A stretch of DNA of 64,000 nucleotides from Stutzerimonas nosocomialis (GTDB taxonomy: Bacteria > Pseudomonadota > Gammaproteobacteria > Pseudomonadales > Pseudomonadaceae), in contig NZ_QLAE01000021.1 of NCBI RefSeq assembly GCF_005876855.1, positions 23,100 through 87,099 on the forward strand, in the 5' to 3' direction. Shown here piece by piece: positions 18,766 through 28,177 of this stretch. Within the stretch, counting starts at the first letter, position 1; each line of letters opens with the position of its first letter. Under the pieces are notes generated by a model. The model saw only the letters and a list, made by a program, of their open reading frames with translations. It was not told the origin of the DNA and did not search any database. Both the position numbers and the translations under genes were made by a program.

Positions 18766-20493
18766 ATGTGGTCATCGAACAAAAACCGTCTGGCAGCCCT
18801 CGGCGCGTTGTCTCTTTTTGCCGGCAACCTCATCGCCGCCGAACTCGAGGTCCGGGTGCAGCCAGGCAGCCGCGCGGTACGCGAGAACATCGAGAATTAC
18901 ATCGGCGGCCTGGGCGAGCGCGACGAACGCGAGCTGCTGCGCTACAGCCGCATCGCCCAGCAGCAGGCCGAGAAGGCGCTTCAGGCGCTGGGTTACTACC
19001 GCAGCGAAATCACCAGCGAAGTGGTGGGTGGCGAGAATCCCCGGCTGATCCTGACGGTCAAGCGTGGCGAGCCGGTGCGCCTTCGCCACGTGACGCTCCG
19101 GCTCGAAGGTCCTGCTTCGGAATTCCGCTCGTTCACCGTGCCGCGCCGCGTGCTGGTCGCCGGGGAAGTGCTCAACCACGGGCGCTACGAGGAGGTGAAG
19201 CAGCAGTTCCTCAACCAGGCTTCCCGCTACGGTTACTTCGACGGACGCTTCTCCGCGCAACGGCTTGCCGTCGATCCGGCCGAGAATGTCGCGGACGTGG
19301 AGCTGGTGTTCGTCAGCGGGCCGCGTTACCGGCTCGGCGACGTGCGTTTCGAAGGCGATGCGCCGTTCGATGACGACCTGCTCGCGCGCATGGTGACCTT
19401 CGAGCCCGACACCCCCTACGATTCCGAGCTGATCGCGGAACTGAGCCGCGCGCTGCAGTCGAGCGGCTATTTCGAAGGCGTGCGGGTCGATGCCAACCCG
19501 GCCAACAGCGAGGCGCAGCGCATTCCGGTCGCGGTCCAGCTGACCACGCGCCGGCCGCGAACCCTCGGTGTCGGGCTTGGCTATTCCACCGACGTCGGAC
19601 CGCGCGTGCGGCTGAACTGGACGCGCCACTGGGTCAACCCGCAAGGCCACAGCTACGGGGCTGAGACCGAACTCTCCGCGCCCCGGCAGAATGTCGGCCT
19701 CTGGTACGACATTCCGGGCGACCCGCCGCTGACCGACAAGCTGCGCCTGGCCGGCGGCTATCAATATGAAGAGATTTCCGGCACCGACACCCTGAGCCGC
19801 CTGCTGACGGTCGGCCCGGAGTGGCACAGCCAGCGGCCCAGCGGCTGGCAGCGGGTGCTCTCGGTCAAGTGGCAGCGCGAGGAATACCGCCTGGGCGACG
19901 ACTCCGGGCTGAGCACCCTGTTGATGCCGGGCGTCTCCTATAGCTACCTGCGCAGCGACAGCCGGGTCGACCCGAGCCGGGGCTACCGGCTGCAGTTCGA
20001 GCTGGCCGGGGCCAAGGAAGGGCTGCTGTCGGACGCCGACCTGATCCACGGCAACGCGATGTTGCGCGGCCTGACCACCCTCGGCGGGCGGCACCGCTTC
20101 CTCGGCCGCGTGCAGTTCGGCGGCAACCTCACCGACGAATACAAGGCCGTCCCGCCCTCGCTGCGCTACTTCGCCGGCGGCGACCAGAGCGTGCGCGGTT
20201 ACGACTACCAGACCCTGTCGCCGACCAACAGCGACGGCGATCGCATCGGCGGGCGCTACATGTTCGCCGTCAGCGCCGAATACCAGTATTCGGTGGCCGA
20301 ACGCTGGCGTATCGCGACCTTCGTCGACCAGGGCAACGCATTCAATTCGCTCGATTTCCCCACCCTGAAAAGCGCCGTGGGCGTCGGCGTGCGCTGGGTT
20401 TCGCCGGTCGGGCCGATCCGCGTCGATCTCGCGCATCCGCTCGATAGCGAGGGTGGCGTGAGGCTGCATTTCTCCATGGGCCCCGAACTGTGA
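18766..20493 (+). CDS. tamA: translocation and assembly module outer-membrane protein TamA
   Basis: Omp85-family outer-membrane protein of 575 residues, the partner of TamB in delivering proteins and phospholipids to the outer membrane. The start at 18766 gives a signal peptide (ALGALSLFAGNLIAAELEV). Three POTRA-like domains span about residues 25-270, followed by a 16-strand barrel with the Omp85 motif VRGYDYQTLSP and a final WVSPVGPIRVDLAHPL. Length fits E. coli TamA (577). A TAGCAT hexamer lies only nine bases before the ATG, so the transcript may have a very short leader. The stop overlaps the tamB start. Confidence 0.93.
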   Translation: MWSSNKNRLAALGALSLFAGNLIAAELEVRVQPGSRAVRENIENYIGGLGERDERELLRYSRIAQQQAEKALQALGYYRSEITSEVVGGENPRLILTVKRGEPVRLRHVTLRLEGPASEFRSFTVPRRVLVAGEVLNHGRYEEVKQQFLNQASRYGYFDGRFSAQRLAVDPAENVADVELVFVSGPRYRLGDVRFEGDAPFDDDLLARMVTFEPDTPYDSELIAELSRALQSSGYFEGVRVDANPANSEAQRIPVAVQLTTRRPRTLGVGLGYSTDVGPRVRLNWTRHWVNPQGHSYGAETELSAPRQNVGLWYDIPGDPPLTDKLRLAGGYQYEEISGTDTLSRLLTVGPEWHSQRPSGWQRVLSVKWQREEYRLGDDSGLSTLLMPGVSYSYLRSDSRVDPSRGYRLQFELAGAKEGLLSDADLIHGNAMLRGLTTLGGRHRFLGRVQFGGNLTDEYKAVPPSLRYFAGGDQSVRGYDYQTLSPTNSDGDRIGGRYMFAVSAEYQYSVAERWRIATFVDQGNAFNSLDFPTLKSAVGVGVRWVSPVGPIRVDLAHPLDSEGGVRLHFSMGPEL

Positions 20494-23400
20494 GGCGCAT
20501 CGTCAAAGGCCTTGGCTGGACGCTGCTGGCACTCGTTCTGCTGCTGGTGCTCGCCGTGGGGACGATCCTCGGAACCGCCGCCGGCAGCCGCTGGGCGCTG
20601 TCGCAGGTCCCGGGCCTGGCGCTGGAAGGCTTCGACGGGCGGCTGGGGGGCAGCTGGCAGGCGCAGCGGCTGGTCTGGACCCAGGACGGCAACCGCGTCG
20701 AGATCAGCCAGCCGGCGCTGGCCTGGCGCCCCGGATGCCTGTTGAAACGCACGCTCTGCGTGGATGAGCTGCGGGCGGCGGCGGTCGACCTGCAGTTTCC
20801 GCCCGGCGACGAGCCGCCGACGGACGAGCCCCTGACGCTGCCCGATATCGATCTGCCGCTGGCCCTGCACATCGAGCGCATCGACGTCGGGCCGCTGCGC
20901 CTGAACGGCGTCGAGCAGCTGCAGTCGTTGCAGCTGCGGGCGGACTGGAATGGCGGCGGGCTCGACATCCATGCGCTGCAGGTGCGTCGCGAGGACCTTT
21001 CGCTGGAGGCCACCGGGCGCCTCGAACCCACGGGACAGTGGCCGCTGCGGTTGCAGGGCGATGCTGCCGTGAGATCGCCCGACGAGCAACCCTGGGCGCT
21101 GAAGCTGGCGGTCGACGGCGAAGTGCGCGAGCGGGTGCGCCTCGACGTGGAAAGCCAGGGTTATCTCGATGGCCGCCTGCAGGGCGAGGTCCAGCCCCTG
21201 GACGATCGCCTGCCGGCCACCGTGCGCCTCACCGCCACCGGCTTCAAGGCGAGCCCCGAGTTGCCCGAAACCTTGCGCGTCGACGACCTGGAGCTGACTG
21301 CCGACGGCAATCTCCAGGACGGCTACCGCCTGCTGGCCACCAGCCGCCTGCCGGGCGAGGGCGGCGACGTGCGCGTCGCGCTGGAGGGGCTGGTGAACCT
21401 CGCCGGTGCGCGGCTCGACAGCCTCGAGCTGGACGCCGGGGGCAACCGCTGGGTCCGCCTCAACGGCAACCTGGACTGGGAAGAGGCGATCACCGCCGAT
21501 GCCCGTCTGGCCTGGCGAGAGTTTCCCTGGCGCCGGCTGTATCCGGACATCGACGAGCCGCCGGTGGCCCTGCGCGAGCTGACTGCCGAGGCGCATTACG
21601 ACGACGGCAACTACTTGGGCAATTTCGCCGCGGCGCTGACGGGCCCTGCGGGCGATTTCAGCCTGGCCAGCCCGTTCAGCGGCGACCTGGGCGCCATCCA
21701 CCTGCCGCAGCTGGAACTGAAGGCGGGACAGGGCCGGGCGGCGGGCAGCGTGAGCGTCGGTTTCGCCGAACACATCGAGTGGAAGGCCGACCTGGCCCTC
21801 GAACAGATCGACCCCGCCTATTGGGTCGCCGAGCTGCCGGGCCGCCTGGGCGGTTCGCTGGCCAGCCGGGGGTCGCTGCGCGACGACGCGCTGCAGGCCG
21901 ATGCCGCGCTCGACGTCAACGGACGCCTGCGCGGCCAGCCGACGCGCCTGCAGCTCAAGGCCAGCGGGGAAGGGGAGACCTGGACGCTGGCGGGCCTGGA
22001 TCTGCGCATGGGCGACAACCGCATCCAGGGCGACGGGCGACTCGCCGGCGAGGCCCTGAGCGGCAAGCTGGCGCTGGACCTGCCACGCCTGGCGCAACTC
22101 TGGCCGGGACTGGAAGGGCGCATCACGGGCCGCGCGAGCGCCGGCGGAACCTTGCAGCAACCCCAGGGGCAGGTGAGCCTGGACGGGCAGGGCGTCCAGT
22201 TCGAAGGCAACAGCCTGAGCCAGTTGCGCCTGACGGCGAACCTCGCCGAGGGCGAACGCGGCAGCCTGGAACTCGTCGCCAGCGGCATCGAGGCGGGCGA
22301 GACCGATCTCGGGGACTTGAGGGTGGCCGCCAACGGCACCCGCCCGCAGCACCAGGGCAACCTCGAGCTGACCGGGCCGACCGCCAACCTGTCGATGGCG
22401 CTGGATGGCGGTCTGCGCGGTGACGACTGGCGAGGGCGCCTGCTGCGTGCGCGGCTGGACGCCTCCGGCCAGGACTGGCGATTGCAGGAGTCGGCGACGC
22501 TGGAGCGCCTGGCCAACGGCCGGATCAACCTGGGAAGCCATTGCTGGGCGTCCGGCCCGGCGACGCTGTGCGCCGAGGACCAGCGGCTGATGCCCGATCC
22601 GCGAATCCGTTACCGCTTGCGCAACTTCCAGATCGCCAGCCTCGCCGAGTACTTCCCGGCGGAGCTTGCCTGGGAGGGCGTGGTGAGCGCCGACATCGCG
22701 CTCGACCTGCCCAGCGCCGGGCCGAGCGGCAACATCCGCGTGGATGCCGGGCCGGGCACCTTTCGCATGCGCGAAGAGGATCGCTGGCACGACTTCCCCT
22801 ACAGCACCCTCACGCTCAACAGCGACCTGAGCCCCCAGCGCGTCGACGGCCGCCTGAGCTTCGACGGGGGCGAGCTGGGGGAGCTGGAGGTGAGGCTCGG
22901 CCTGGACCCGCGCACCGACGCCAAGCCGCTGGACGGTGAGTTCCGCCTGCGCGGGCTCAACCTTGCGGTGGGACGCCCGTTCATCGCCCAGGTCGAACGC
23001 ATGGAAGGCCAGCTCAACGGCAGTGGCGTGATCGGCGGGACCCTGCTCGATCCTCGGATTAACGGCCAGCTGCTGCTCAGCGGCGGGGAAATCTCGGGCA
23101 GCGAGCTGCCCATGAGCTTCGAAGGCCTGCAGGTGCGCCTGCAGATCGAGGGCCAGCAGGCGACCCTCGATGGCGACTGGCGCAGCGGCCAGCAGGGCAG
23201 CGGTCGACTGGGTGGTTCGGTGTCCTGGATGGACGAACTGGACGTGGACCTGAGGATCGCCGGCACGCGCCTGCCGGTGGTCGTCGAGCCGTTCGCCGAA
23301 CTCGAAGTGGAGCCCGACCTGCGGATTCGGATGGACGAGCGTCGGCTCGCCATCAGCGGCCAGGTCAACGTGCCGCGTGGCGACATCACCGTGCGCGAGC

Positions 23401-24173
23401 TGCCGCCGACGACGGTCAGGGTATCGGAGGACGCGGTGATCGTCGGCGAAGAAGCCGAGGCGGCCGACATGCCGATGGAGCTGGCCATGGACATCAACGT
23501 CGAGGTCGGCCAGGACCAGCTGCGTTTCAGCGGTTTCGGCCTGACCGCCGAGCTGGTCGGCTACCTGCACATCGGCGACAACATGGACGCGCGCGGCGAA
23601 CTCAACCTGCGCAACGGGCGCTACAGCGCCTACGGCCAGCGCCTGATCATCCGCCGCGCGCAGCTGCTGTTCACCGGGCCGGTGTCCCAGCCGTTCCTCA
23701 ACATCGAGGCGATTCGCCGGATCGATGCCGACAACGTCATCGCCGGGCTGCGCATCACCGGCAGCGCCGAGCAGCCGCGTACCGAGGTCTTCTCCGAGCC
23801 GGCGATGAGTCAGGAACAGGCCTTGTCTTACCTTGTCCTGGGGCGCGCCCTCGGCGCCGACACCGGGGACAGCAACCTGCTTGCCCAGGCGGCCCTGGGC
23901 CTGGGCCTCGCGGGCAGTTCGTCGCTCACCGGCGGCGTGGCCCAGCGCCTCGGCATCCAGGACTTCCAGCTCGATACCGAGGGCAGCGGTGCGGCTACCA
24001 GTGTGGTCGCCAGCGGTCGGTTGACCGAGCGCCTGTCGCTGCGCTACGGGGTGGGCGTGTTCGAGCCGGCCAACACCTTCGCGCTGCGCTACGAGCTGAC
24101 GCGCCGGCTGTTTCTCGAGGCGGCCAGCGGGCTGGCCAGTTCGCTGGATATCTTCTACCGGCGCGATTTCTGA
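20490..24173 (+). CDS. tamB: translocation and assembly module inner-membrane protein TamB
   Basis: Very large periplasm-spanning protein of 1227 residues (E. coli TamB is about 1260). One N-terminal membrane anchor (TLLALVLLLVLAVGTILGT, about residues 10-28) precedes a long beta-helical body. The C-terminal TamB/DUF490 region contains LNLRNGRYSAYGQRLIIRRA, SYLVLGRALGADTGD and a closing LRYGVGVFEPANTFALRYEL. It starts with GTG overlapping the tamA stop (GTGA), so the pair is translationally coupled. It forms an envelope-spanning groove with TamA for lipid or protein transfer. Confidence 0.93.
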   Translation: MRRIVKGLGWTLLALVLLLVLAVGTILGTAAGSRWALSQVPGLALEGFDGRLGGSWQAQRLVWTQDGNRVEISQPALAWRPGCLLKRTLCVDELRAAAVDLQFPPGDEPPTDEPLTLPDIDLPLALHIERIDVGPLRLNGVEQLQSLQLRADWNGGGLDIHALQVRREDLSLEATGRLEPTGQWPLRLQGDAAVRSPDEQPWALKLAVDGEVRERVRLDVESQGYLDGRLQGEVQPLDDRLPATVRLTATGFKASPELPETLRVDDLELTADGNLQDGYRLLATSRLPGEGGDVRVALEGLVNLAGARLDSLELDAGGNRWVRLNGNLDWEEAITADARLAWREFPWRRLYPDIDEPPVALRELTAEAHYDDGNYLGNFAAALTGPAGDFSLASPFSGDLGAIHLPQLELKAGQGRAAGSVSVGFAEHIEWKADLALEQIDPAYWVAELPGRLGGSLASRGSLRDDALQADAALDVNGRLRGQPTRLQLKASGEGETWTLAGLDLRMGDNRIQGDGRLAGEALSGKLALDLPRLAQLWPGLEGRITGRASAGGTLQQPQGQVSLDGQGVQFEGNSLSQLRLTANLAEGERGSLELVASGIEAGETDLGDLRVAANGTRPQHQGNLELTGPTANLSMALDGGLRGDDWRGRLLRARLDASGQDWRLQESATLERLANGRINLGSHCWASGPATLCAEDQRLMPDPRIRYRLRNFQIASLAEYFPAELAWEGVVSADIALDLPSAGPSGNIRVDAGPGTFRMREEDRWHDFPYSTLTLNSDLSPQRVDGRLSFDGGELGELEVRLGLDPRTDAKPLDGEFRLRGLNLAVGRPFIAQVERMEGQLNGSGVIGGTLLDPRINGQLLLSGGEISGSELPMSFEGLQVRLQIEGQQATLDGDWRSGQQGSGRLGGSVSWMDELDVDLRIAGTRLPVVVEPFAELEVEPDLRIRMDERRLAISGQVNVPRGDITVRELPPTTVRVSEDAVIVGEEAEAADMPMELAMDINVEVGQDQLRFSGFGLTAELVGYLHIGDNMDARGELNLRNGRYSAYGQRLIIRRAQLLFTGPVSQPFLNIEAIRRIDADNVIAGLRITGSAEQPRTEVFSEPAMSQEQALSYLVLGRALGADTGDSNLLAQAALGLGLAGSSSLTGGVAQRLGIQDFQLDTEGSGAATSVVASGRLTERLSLRYGVGVFEPANTFALRYELTRRLFLEAASGLASSLDIFYRRDF

Positions 24174-24365
24174 AACTGCCGGACGTATCGCCCGCCCGGG
24201 CCGGGAAAAGTGGTGGTAGCATCGCGCGGCAATCTTCCGTAGAGGCGTTACAGCACCTCTAGCGCGGCACTGCTGCGCAGGCGACGGCAGGATCCCCGGC
24301 CGTTCGCAACGGCATATCCACTGGGCGCGCACAACGTGCTTTCAAAAATAAGAAGGAGCCTTGAA

Positions 24366-25709
24366 ATGGAATCCCTGGAAAACCTGGTCAACAGCGTCAA
24401 CGGACTCGTCTGGGGGCCACCGATGCTGGTCCTGATCCTGGGCACCGGTCTGGTGCTGATGGTGATGCTCAAGTTCATGCCGCTGACCCGCATCGGCACC
24501 GGTTTCGCACTCATGTGGCGCGGGCGCGCCAAGGGCGACGCCACCACCGGTGAAATCAGCCCGTTCCAGGCGCTGATGACCTGCCTGGCAGCCACCGTGG
24601 GTACTGGCAACATCGCCGGCGTGGCCACTGCGATCTTCCTCGGCGGCCCCGGCGCGCTGTTCTGGATGTGGTGCACCGCGCTGGTCGGCATGGCCACCAA
24701 GTACTGCGAAGTGGTGCTGGCGGTTCACTACCGGGAGAAGGACGACCGCGGCGAGCACGTCGGCGGCCCGATGTACGCGATCAAGAACGGGCTCGGCAAG
24801 AAGTGGCTGTGGCTCGGTAGCGCCTTCGCCATCTTCGGCGGTTTCGCAGGCTTCGGCATCGGTAACATGGTGCAGGTCAACAGCATGGCCCATGCCCTGG
24901 AAACCACCTTCTCGGTGCCGCTCTGGGCGACCGGCCTGGTGACCATGATCGTGGTCGGCCTGGTGATCCTCGGCGGTATCCGGCGCATCGGCAAGGTGGC
25001 CGCCTCCCTGGTGCCGTTCATGTGCGTGGCCTATCTGATCGCGGCGGCGGTGGTGCTGGTGGTCAACGCCTCGGCCATTCCGGATGCCTTCGCGCTGATC
25101 TTCACCCACGCCTTCAGCCCGGCTGCGGCGACCGGCGGCTTTGCCGGTGCGGCGGTGATCGCGGCGATCCGTTTCGGTGTCGCCCGCGGCATCTTCTCCA
25201 ACGAAGCGGGTCTGGGCACGGCCGGTATCGCGCAGGCCGCCGGCACCACCAGCAGCCCTGTGCGTTCGGGCATGATCGGCATGCTCGGGACGTTCATCGA
25301 CACCCTGATCGTCTGCACCATGACCGGTCTCGCGATCATCTGCTCGGGCGTCTGGACCAGCGGGCAGAGCGGGGCGGCGCTGTCGGCCGCGGCGTTCGAG
25401 TCGGCGATGCCCGGCATGGGCGGGGCGATTCTGACCATCGCACTGGTGGTGTTCGCTTTCACCACCATCCTCGGCTGGAGCTATTTCGGCGAGAAGTGCT
25501 GGGAATACCTGGTCGGCACCAAGTCGATCCTGCCGTTCCGCATCATCTGGGTGCTGGCGGTGCCCTTCGGCGCCGTGGCGCAGCTGGACTTCGCCTGGCT
25601 GCTGGCCGATACGCTCAACGGCCTGATGGCCATCCCCAACCTGTTGTCGCTGCTGTTGCTGAGCCCGGTGGTGGTGAAGCTGACTCGGGACTATTTCGCC
25701 CGCACCTGA
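24366..25709 (+). CDS. sodium:alanine (amino acid) symporter, AGCS family
   Basis: Inner-membrane Na+-coupled symporter of 447 residues for alanine/glycine-type amino acids. The AGCS signature GTGNIAGVATAIFLGGPGALFWMW is near residues 78-101. SNEAGLGTAGIAQAA and WSYFGEKCWEYLVG are further family motifs, with about ten membrane helices. ATG 24366 is preceded by AAGGAG; an in-frame ATG ten codons upstream lacks a ribosome site. The gene is monocistronic, with a hairpin just after the stop. Confidence 0.92.
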   Translation: MESLENLVNSVNGLVWGPPMLVLILGTGLVLMVMLKFMPLTRIGTGFALMWRGRAKGDATTGEISPFQALMTCLAATVGTGNIAGVATAIFLGGPGALFWMWCTALVGMATKYCEVVLAVHYREKDDRGEHVGGPMYAIKNGLGKKWLWLGSAFAIFGGFAGFGIGNMVQVNSMAHALETTFSVPLWATGLVTMIVVGLVILGGIRRIGKVAASLVPFMCVAYLIAAAVVLVVNASAIPDAFALIFTHAFSPAAATGGFAGAAVIAAIRFGVARGIFSNEAGLGTAGIAQAAGTTSSPVRSGMIGMLGTFIDTLIVCTMTGLAIICSGVWTSGQSGAALSAAAFESAMPGMGGAILTIALVVFAFTTILGWSYFGEKCWEYLVGTKSILPFRIIWVLAVPFGAVAQLDFAWLLADTLNGLMAIPNLLSLLLLSPVVVKLTRDYFART

Positions 25710-25730
25710 GGCGGCGCCGTTGCATTCAAT

Positions 25731-25754
25731 GGTCGCGCGGCTCGCCGCGCGACC
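25731..25754 (+). terminator. hairpin terminator of the alanine symporter gene
   Basis: Perfect 10-bp stem GGTCGCGCGG / CCGCGCGACC with a CTCG loop, followed by CTTTC. The stem is strong and the U-tract short. It lies 22 bp after the symporter stop and 31 bp before tpx. Confidence 0.7.
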
Positions 25755-25784
25755 CTTTCAAAGGTACTCAATGAGGAGTCGGAC

Positions 25785-26285
25785 ATGACTGAAATTACCC
25801 ACCGTGGCAACCCGATCCAGGTCGTCGGCGATTTCCCCCAGCCGGGCCAGAAGGCCAAGGCGTTCCGCCTGGTCGGCGCCGGCCTGGCCGACGTCGAGCT
25901 GTCGTCCTTCGCCGGCAAGCGCAAGGTGCTGAACATCTTCCCGAGCATCGATACGCCGACCTGCGCCACCTCGGTGCGCAAGTTCAACGCCCAGGCGAGC
26001 TCGCTGGACAACACCGTCGTGCTCTGCATCTCGGCCGACCTGCCGTTCGCCCAGGCGCGCTTCTGTGGCGCCGAAGGCCTGGAGAACGTGGTGAACCTGT
26101 CGACCATGCGCGGTCGCGAGTTCATGACCGACTACGGGGTGGCCATCGCCAGCGGTCCGCTGGTCGGCGCGGCGGCACGTGCCGTGGTCGTGCTCGACGA
26201 GCAGGACAACGTGCTGCATAGCGAGCTGGTACCCGAGATCGGCAGCGAGCCGAACTACGACGCGGCGATCGCCGCGCTCAAGTAA
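25785..26285 (+). CDS. tpx: thiol peroxidase
   Basis: Atypical 2-Cys peroxiredoxin of 166 residues that reduces hydroperoxides with thioredoxin. The peroxidatic Cys is in [14 protein letters not shown] near residue 60 and the resolving Cys in [15 protein letters not shown] near residue 94, the Tpx spacing. GAGGAG precedes the ATG. The length matches E. coli Tpx (168). A large palindrome follows the stop codon. Confidence 0.96.
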   Translation: MTEITHRGNPIQVVGDFPQPGQKAKAFRLVGAGLADVELSSFAGKRKVLNIFPSIDTPTCATSVRKFNAQASSLDNTVVLCISADLPFAQARFCGAEGLENVVNLSTMRGREFMTDYGVAIASGPLVGAAARAVVVLDEQDNVLHSELVPEIGSEPNYDAAIAALK

Positions 26286-26292
26286 GCCGCAG

Positions 26293-26314
26293 GCGGCGCG
26301 TCGCGACGCGCCGC
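26293..26314. terminator. 22-base perfect palindrome after tpx
   Basis: A perfect palindrome running from GCGGCGCGTCG to CGACGCGCCGC lies 7 bp after the tpx stop codon. Its very GC-rich stem can form a hairpin in either strand; no long T-run follows. Probable transcript end or stabiliser. Confidence 0.55.
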
Positions 26315-26433
26315 TCGTTCGGCACATTCCCTCCCGATATCCATTTGTCGCGCCGTTGGTCGGTGCAACGCGATGCCCCTCCGTTCAGAACTACGCTCAA
26401 CAAGGCAGCTGGAAGCCGTAATTGAGCGCTGCC

Positions 26434-26451
26434 TGTCACATCTGAGTGACA
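26434..26451. promoter_or_regulatory. operator-like inverted repeat upstream of the SAF-domain gene
   Basis: TGTCAC-ATCTGA-GTGACA is a perfect 6-6-6 inverted repeat about 100 bp before the SAF-domain oxidoreductase start, inside an AT-richer 260-bp gap. The size and symmetry suit a dimeric regulator; the protein is unknown. Confidence 0.4.
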
Positions 26452-26549
26452 TTTAATGGCGAAGGGCCAGAAATTTCGAAGAAACCGCAAAATCTTTTTC
26501 GAAGTCGGTGGTCCTATTTTTTGATGCCCATTTGAACGGATTCGCTTCT

Positions 26550-27767
26550 ATGTCTACTTCCTCGCAAGTCAAAAGGGTCGGCGTATCTGGTACGGGGATG
26601 ATCGCTCACTGCTTCGTCCGCCTGGTCAAACAGCACTACAAAGACCTTCAAATCACCCGAGTCCTCACGCGCCGTCAACTCACAACCCTTTCCGACTTTC
26701 CGCTCGATGGCGTACTCACCAATTCAATCGATGAACTGATCGACAATTCCGACATCATCGTCGAGTGCAGCGGAGACGTCTTCCACGGTACCGATGTCAT
26801 CGAGCGCGCCTTCCAGGCGGGGCTGCCGGTGGTCACGGTCAATGCCGAATTGCAGGTGACCACCGGCTCCTACCTGGCCGGCAAGGGGTTGCTCACCGAG
26901 GCCGAGGGCGATCAGCCCGGCTCGCTCGCGGCGTTGCACGAAGACGCGGTACAGATGGGCTTCAAACCGCTCGTCTACGGCAACATGAAGGGGTACCTGA
27001 ACCTCGACCCGACGCCCGAGGACATGGCGTACTGGTCGCGTCGGCAGGGCATCAGCATCGATCAGACCACGTCCTTCACCGACGGCACCAAGGTGCAGAT
27101 CGAGCAGGTCGTCGTCGGTAACGGCTTCGGCGCGACGATCACCCGCCAGGGTCTCGAAGGGCTGGCCTCGACCAACCTCAACGACAGCGCCAGCGTGCTG
27201 GGCATGATGGCCGAGCGGTTGGATCAGCCGATCGTCGATTACGTGATTCCCAGCGGCTATCCCGCCGGCGGCGTGTTCCTGGTGTGCCGTCACGACGAGG
27301 ACCAAGCCCCGGCTATCGAGTACTTCAAGCTCGGCCAGGGCCCGTACTACGTACTGGTCCGCCCGTATCACCTGTGCTCGCTGGAGGTGGGCAAGACCGT
27401 TCGCCGCGTGCTGGCCGGCGGTGGCGTGCTGCTGAACAACTCCACCGCACCGACCTTGAGTGTCGGCGCCGTCGCCAAGCGTGCGATGAAGCCCGGCGAA
27501 CTGATCGAGCGCGGCATCGGTGGTTTCCAGTTCCGCGGTGAGGCGGTGAAGATCGCCAACAACCCGAACCACGTGCCGATCGGCCTGTTGCGCAAGACGG
27601 CGCTGATCCGCCCGGTCGAGCCGGGACAGATGATCACCTTCGACGACGTGGACATCCTGCCGAGCCGTGCGCTGGACATCGTCCTGCAAGAGCGTCAGCA
27701 ACTGCTCAACCCGACCGAAGTGCAGACCTGGCCGAACGTCGGCAACCTGAAGCTCGCGCTGGGCTGA
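26550..27767 (+). CDS. homoserine-dehydrogenase-like NAD(P)-dependent protein with C-terminal SAF domain
   Basis: Protein of 405 residues with a Rossmann fold (RVGVSGTGMIAHCFVRLVK near residue 10) and the homoserine-dehydrogenase-like segment VECSGDVFHGTDVIERAFQA. A SAF domain (about residues 325-395, RKTALIRPVEPGQMITFDDV) follows, as in sialate synthases. The family (COG4091 type) has diverse sugar- or sugar-acid-related roles. The ATG at 26550 was chosen because the codons upstream have no similarity. It is monocistronic, with a strong terminator following, and is convergent with a MurJ-type flippase gene. The exact reaction is unknown. Confidence 0.78.
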   Translation: MSTSSQVKRVGVSGTGMIAHCFVRLVKQHYKDLQITRVLTRRQLTTLSDFPLDGVLTNSIDELIDNSDIIVECSGDVFHGTDVIERAFQAGLPVVTVNAELQVTTGSYLAGKGLLTEAEGDQPGSLAALHEDAVQMGFKPLVYGNMKGYLNLDPTPEDMAYWSRRQGISIDQTTSFTDGTKVQIEQVVVGNGFGATITRQGLEGLASTNLNDSASVLGMMAERLDQPIVDYVIPSGYPAGGVFLVCRHDEDQAPAIEYFKLGQGPYYVLVRPYHLCSLEVGKTVRRVLAGGGVLLNNSTAPTLSVGAVAKRAMKPGELIERGIGGFQFRGEAVKIANNPNHVPIGLLRKTALIRPVEPGQMITFDDVDILPSRALDIVLQERQQLLNPTEVQTWPNVGNLKLALG

Positions 27768-27781
27768 CATCAGCCAGACCC

Positions 27782-27811
27782 AAAAACCGCTGCGGCCGCA
27801 GCGGTTTTTTT
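27782..27811. terminator. strong bidirectional intrinsic terminator
   Basis: A-run, then the palindromic stem CCGCTGCGGCCGCAGCGG, then seven T residues. It lies 14 bp after the SAF-domain gene stop. The symmetry allows termination from either direction. Confidence 0.93.
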
Positions 27812-28139
27812 ATGCCCGCGATTCTGGGGCGGTCGTGGCGCGGTGGCCACCCGGCGCGGCTGAACGTCCCGACAGGTCTGTGCGGCAAGCACGTTCCGTT
27901 CGGGCATAACCGCAAAAATAGAAGCCGCCGGTAAAGGCAGTTTTCGGTGGGTATGACCGCGCGGGTTTCACCCGTCCTACAACCCGGGGCGGGCGCAGCT
28001 GAACGACCTCGACGGTGTAGACGACGGAGCGTTTAAGGGCAGCGTTTTGCAGGCGGGACGCGCAGCGTCGGGTGATCTTCGAAGAAGGGTGAAGCGTCTG
28101 CCGGGCGGGCAGCGCACGCGAGTCGAAGGGGCGGGAAAG
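27812..28139. other. gene-free stretch between two convergent genes
   Basis: About 330 bp between terminators with no credible gene on either strand. It contains a short hairpin-forming block CGGGTTTCACCCG near 27963 within a GTTTCACCCGTCCTAC context. This resembles repeated intergenic elements of pseudomonads, but no second full copy was recognised in this window. Confidence 0.5.
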
Positions 28140-28160
28140 CTGGCGGTGGAGACCCGCCAG
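28140..28160 (-). terminator. hairpin after the MurJ-family gene
   Basis: 7-bp stem CTGGCGG / CCGCCAG (8 bp if the outer G-C pair is counted) with a 7-base loop, 17 bp beyond the minus-strand stop at 28178. The stem is followed on the minus strand by CTTTC. Confidence 0.6.
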
Positions 28161-28177
28161 CAGAGATTGACCTGGGA

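Noticed and set aside
20256-24332. Minus-strand open frame of over 1350 codons antisense to tamB
   Set aside because: It mirrors tamB in a high-GC region, has low-complexity Gln/Ala/Arg/His composition and no family motifs. TamB on the other strand has clear motifs and coupling to tamA.
27940-27990. REP/CRISPR-like repeat
   Set aside because: One short hairpin copy only; no regular spacing or repeated units in the window.
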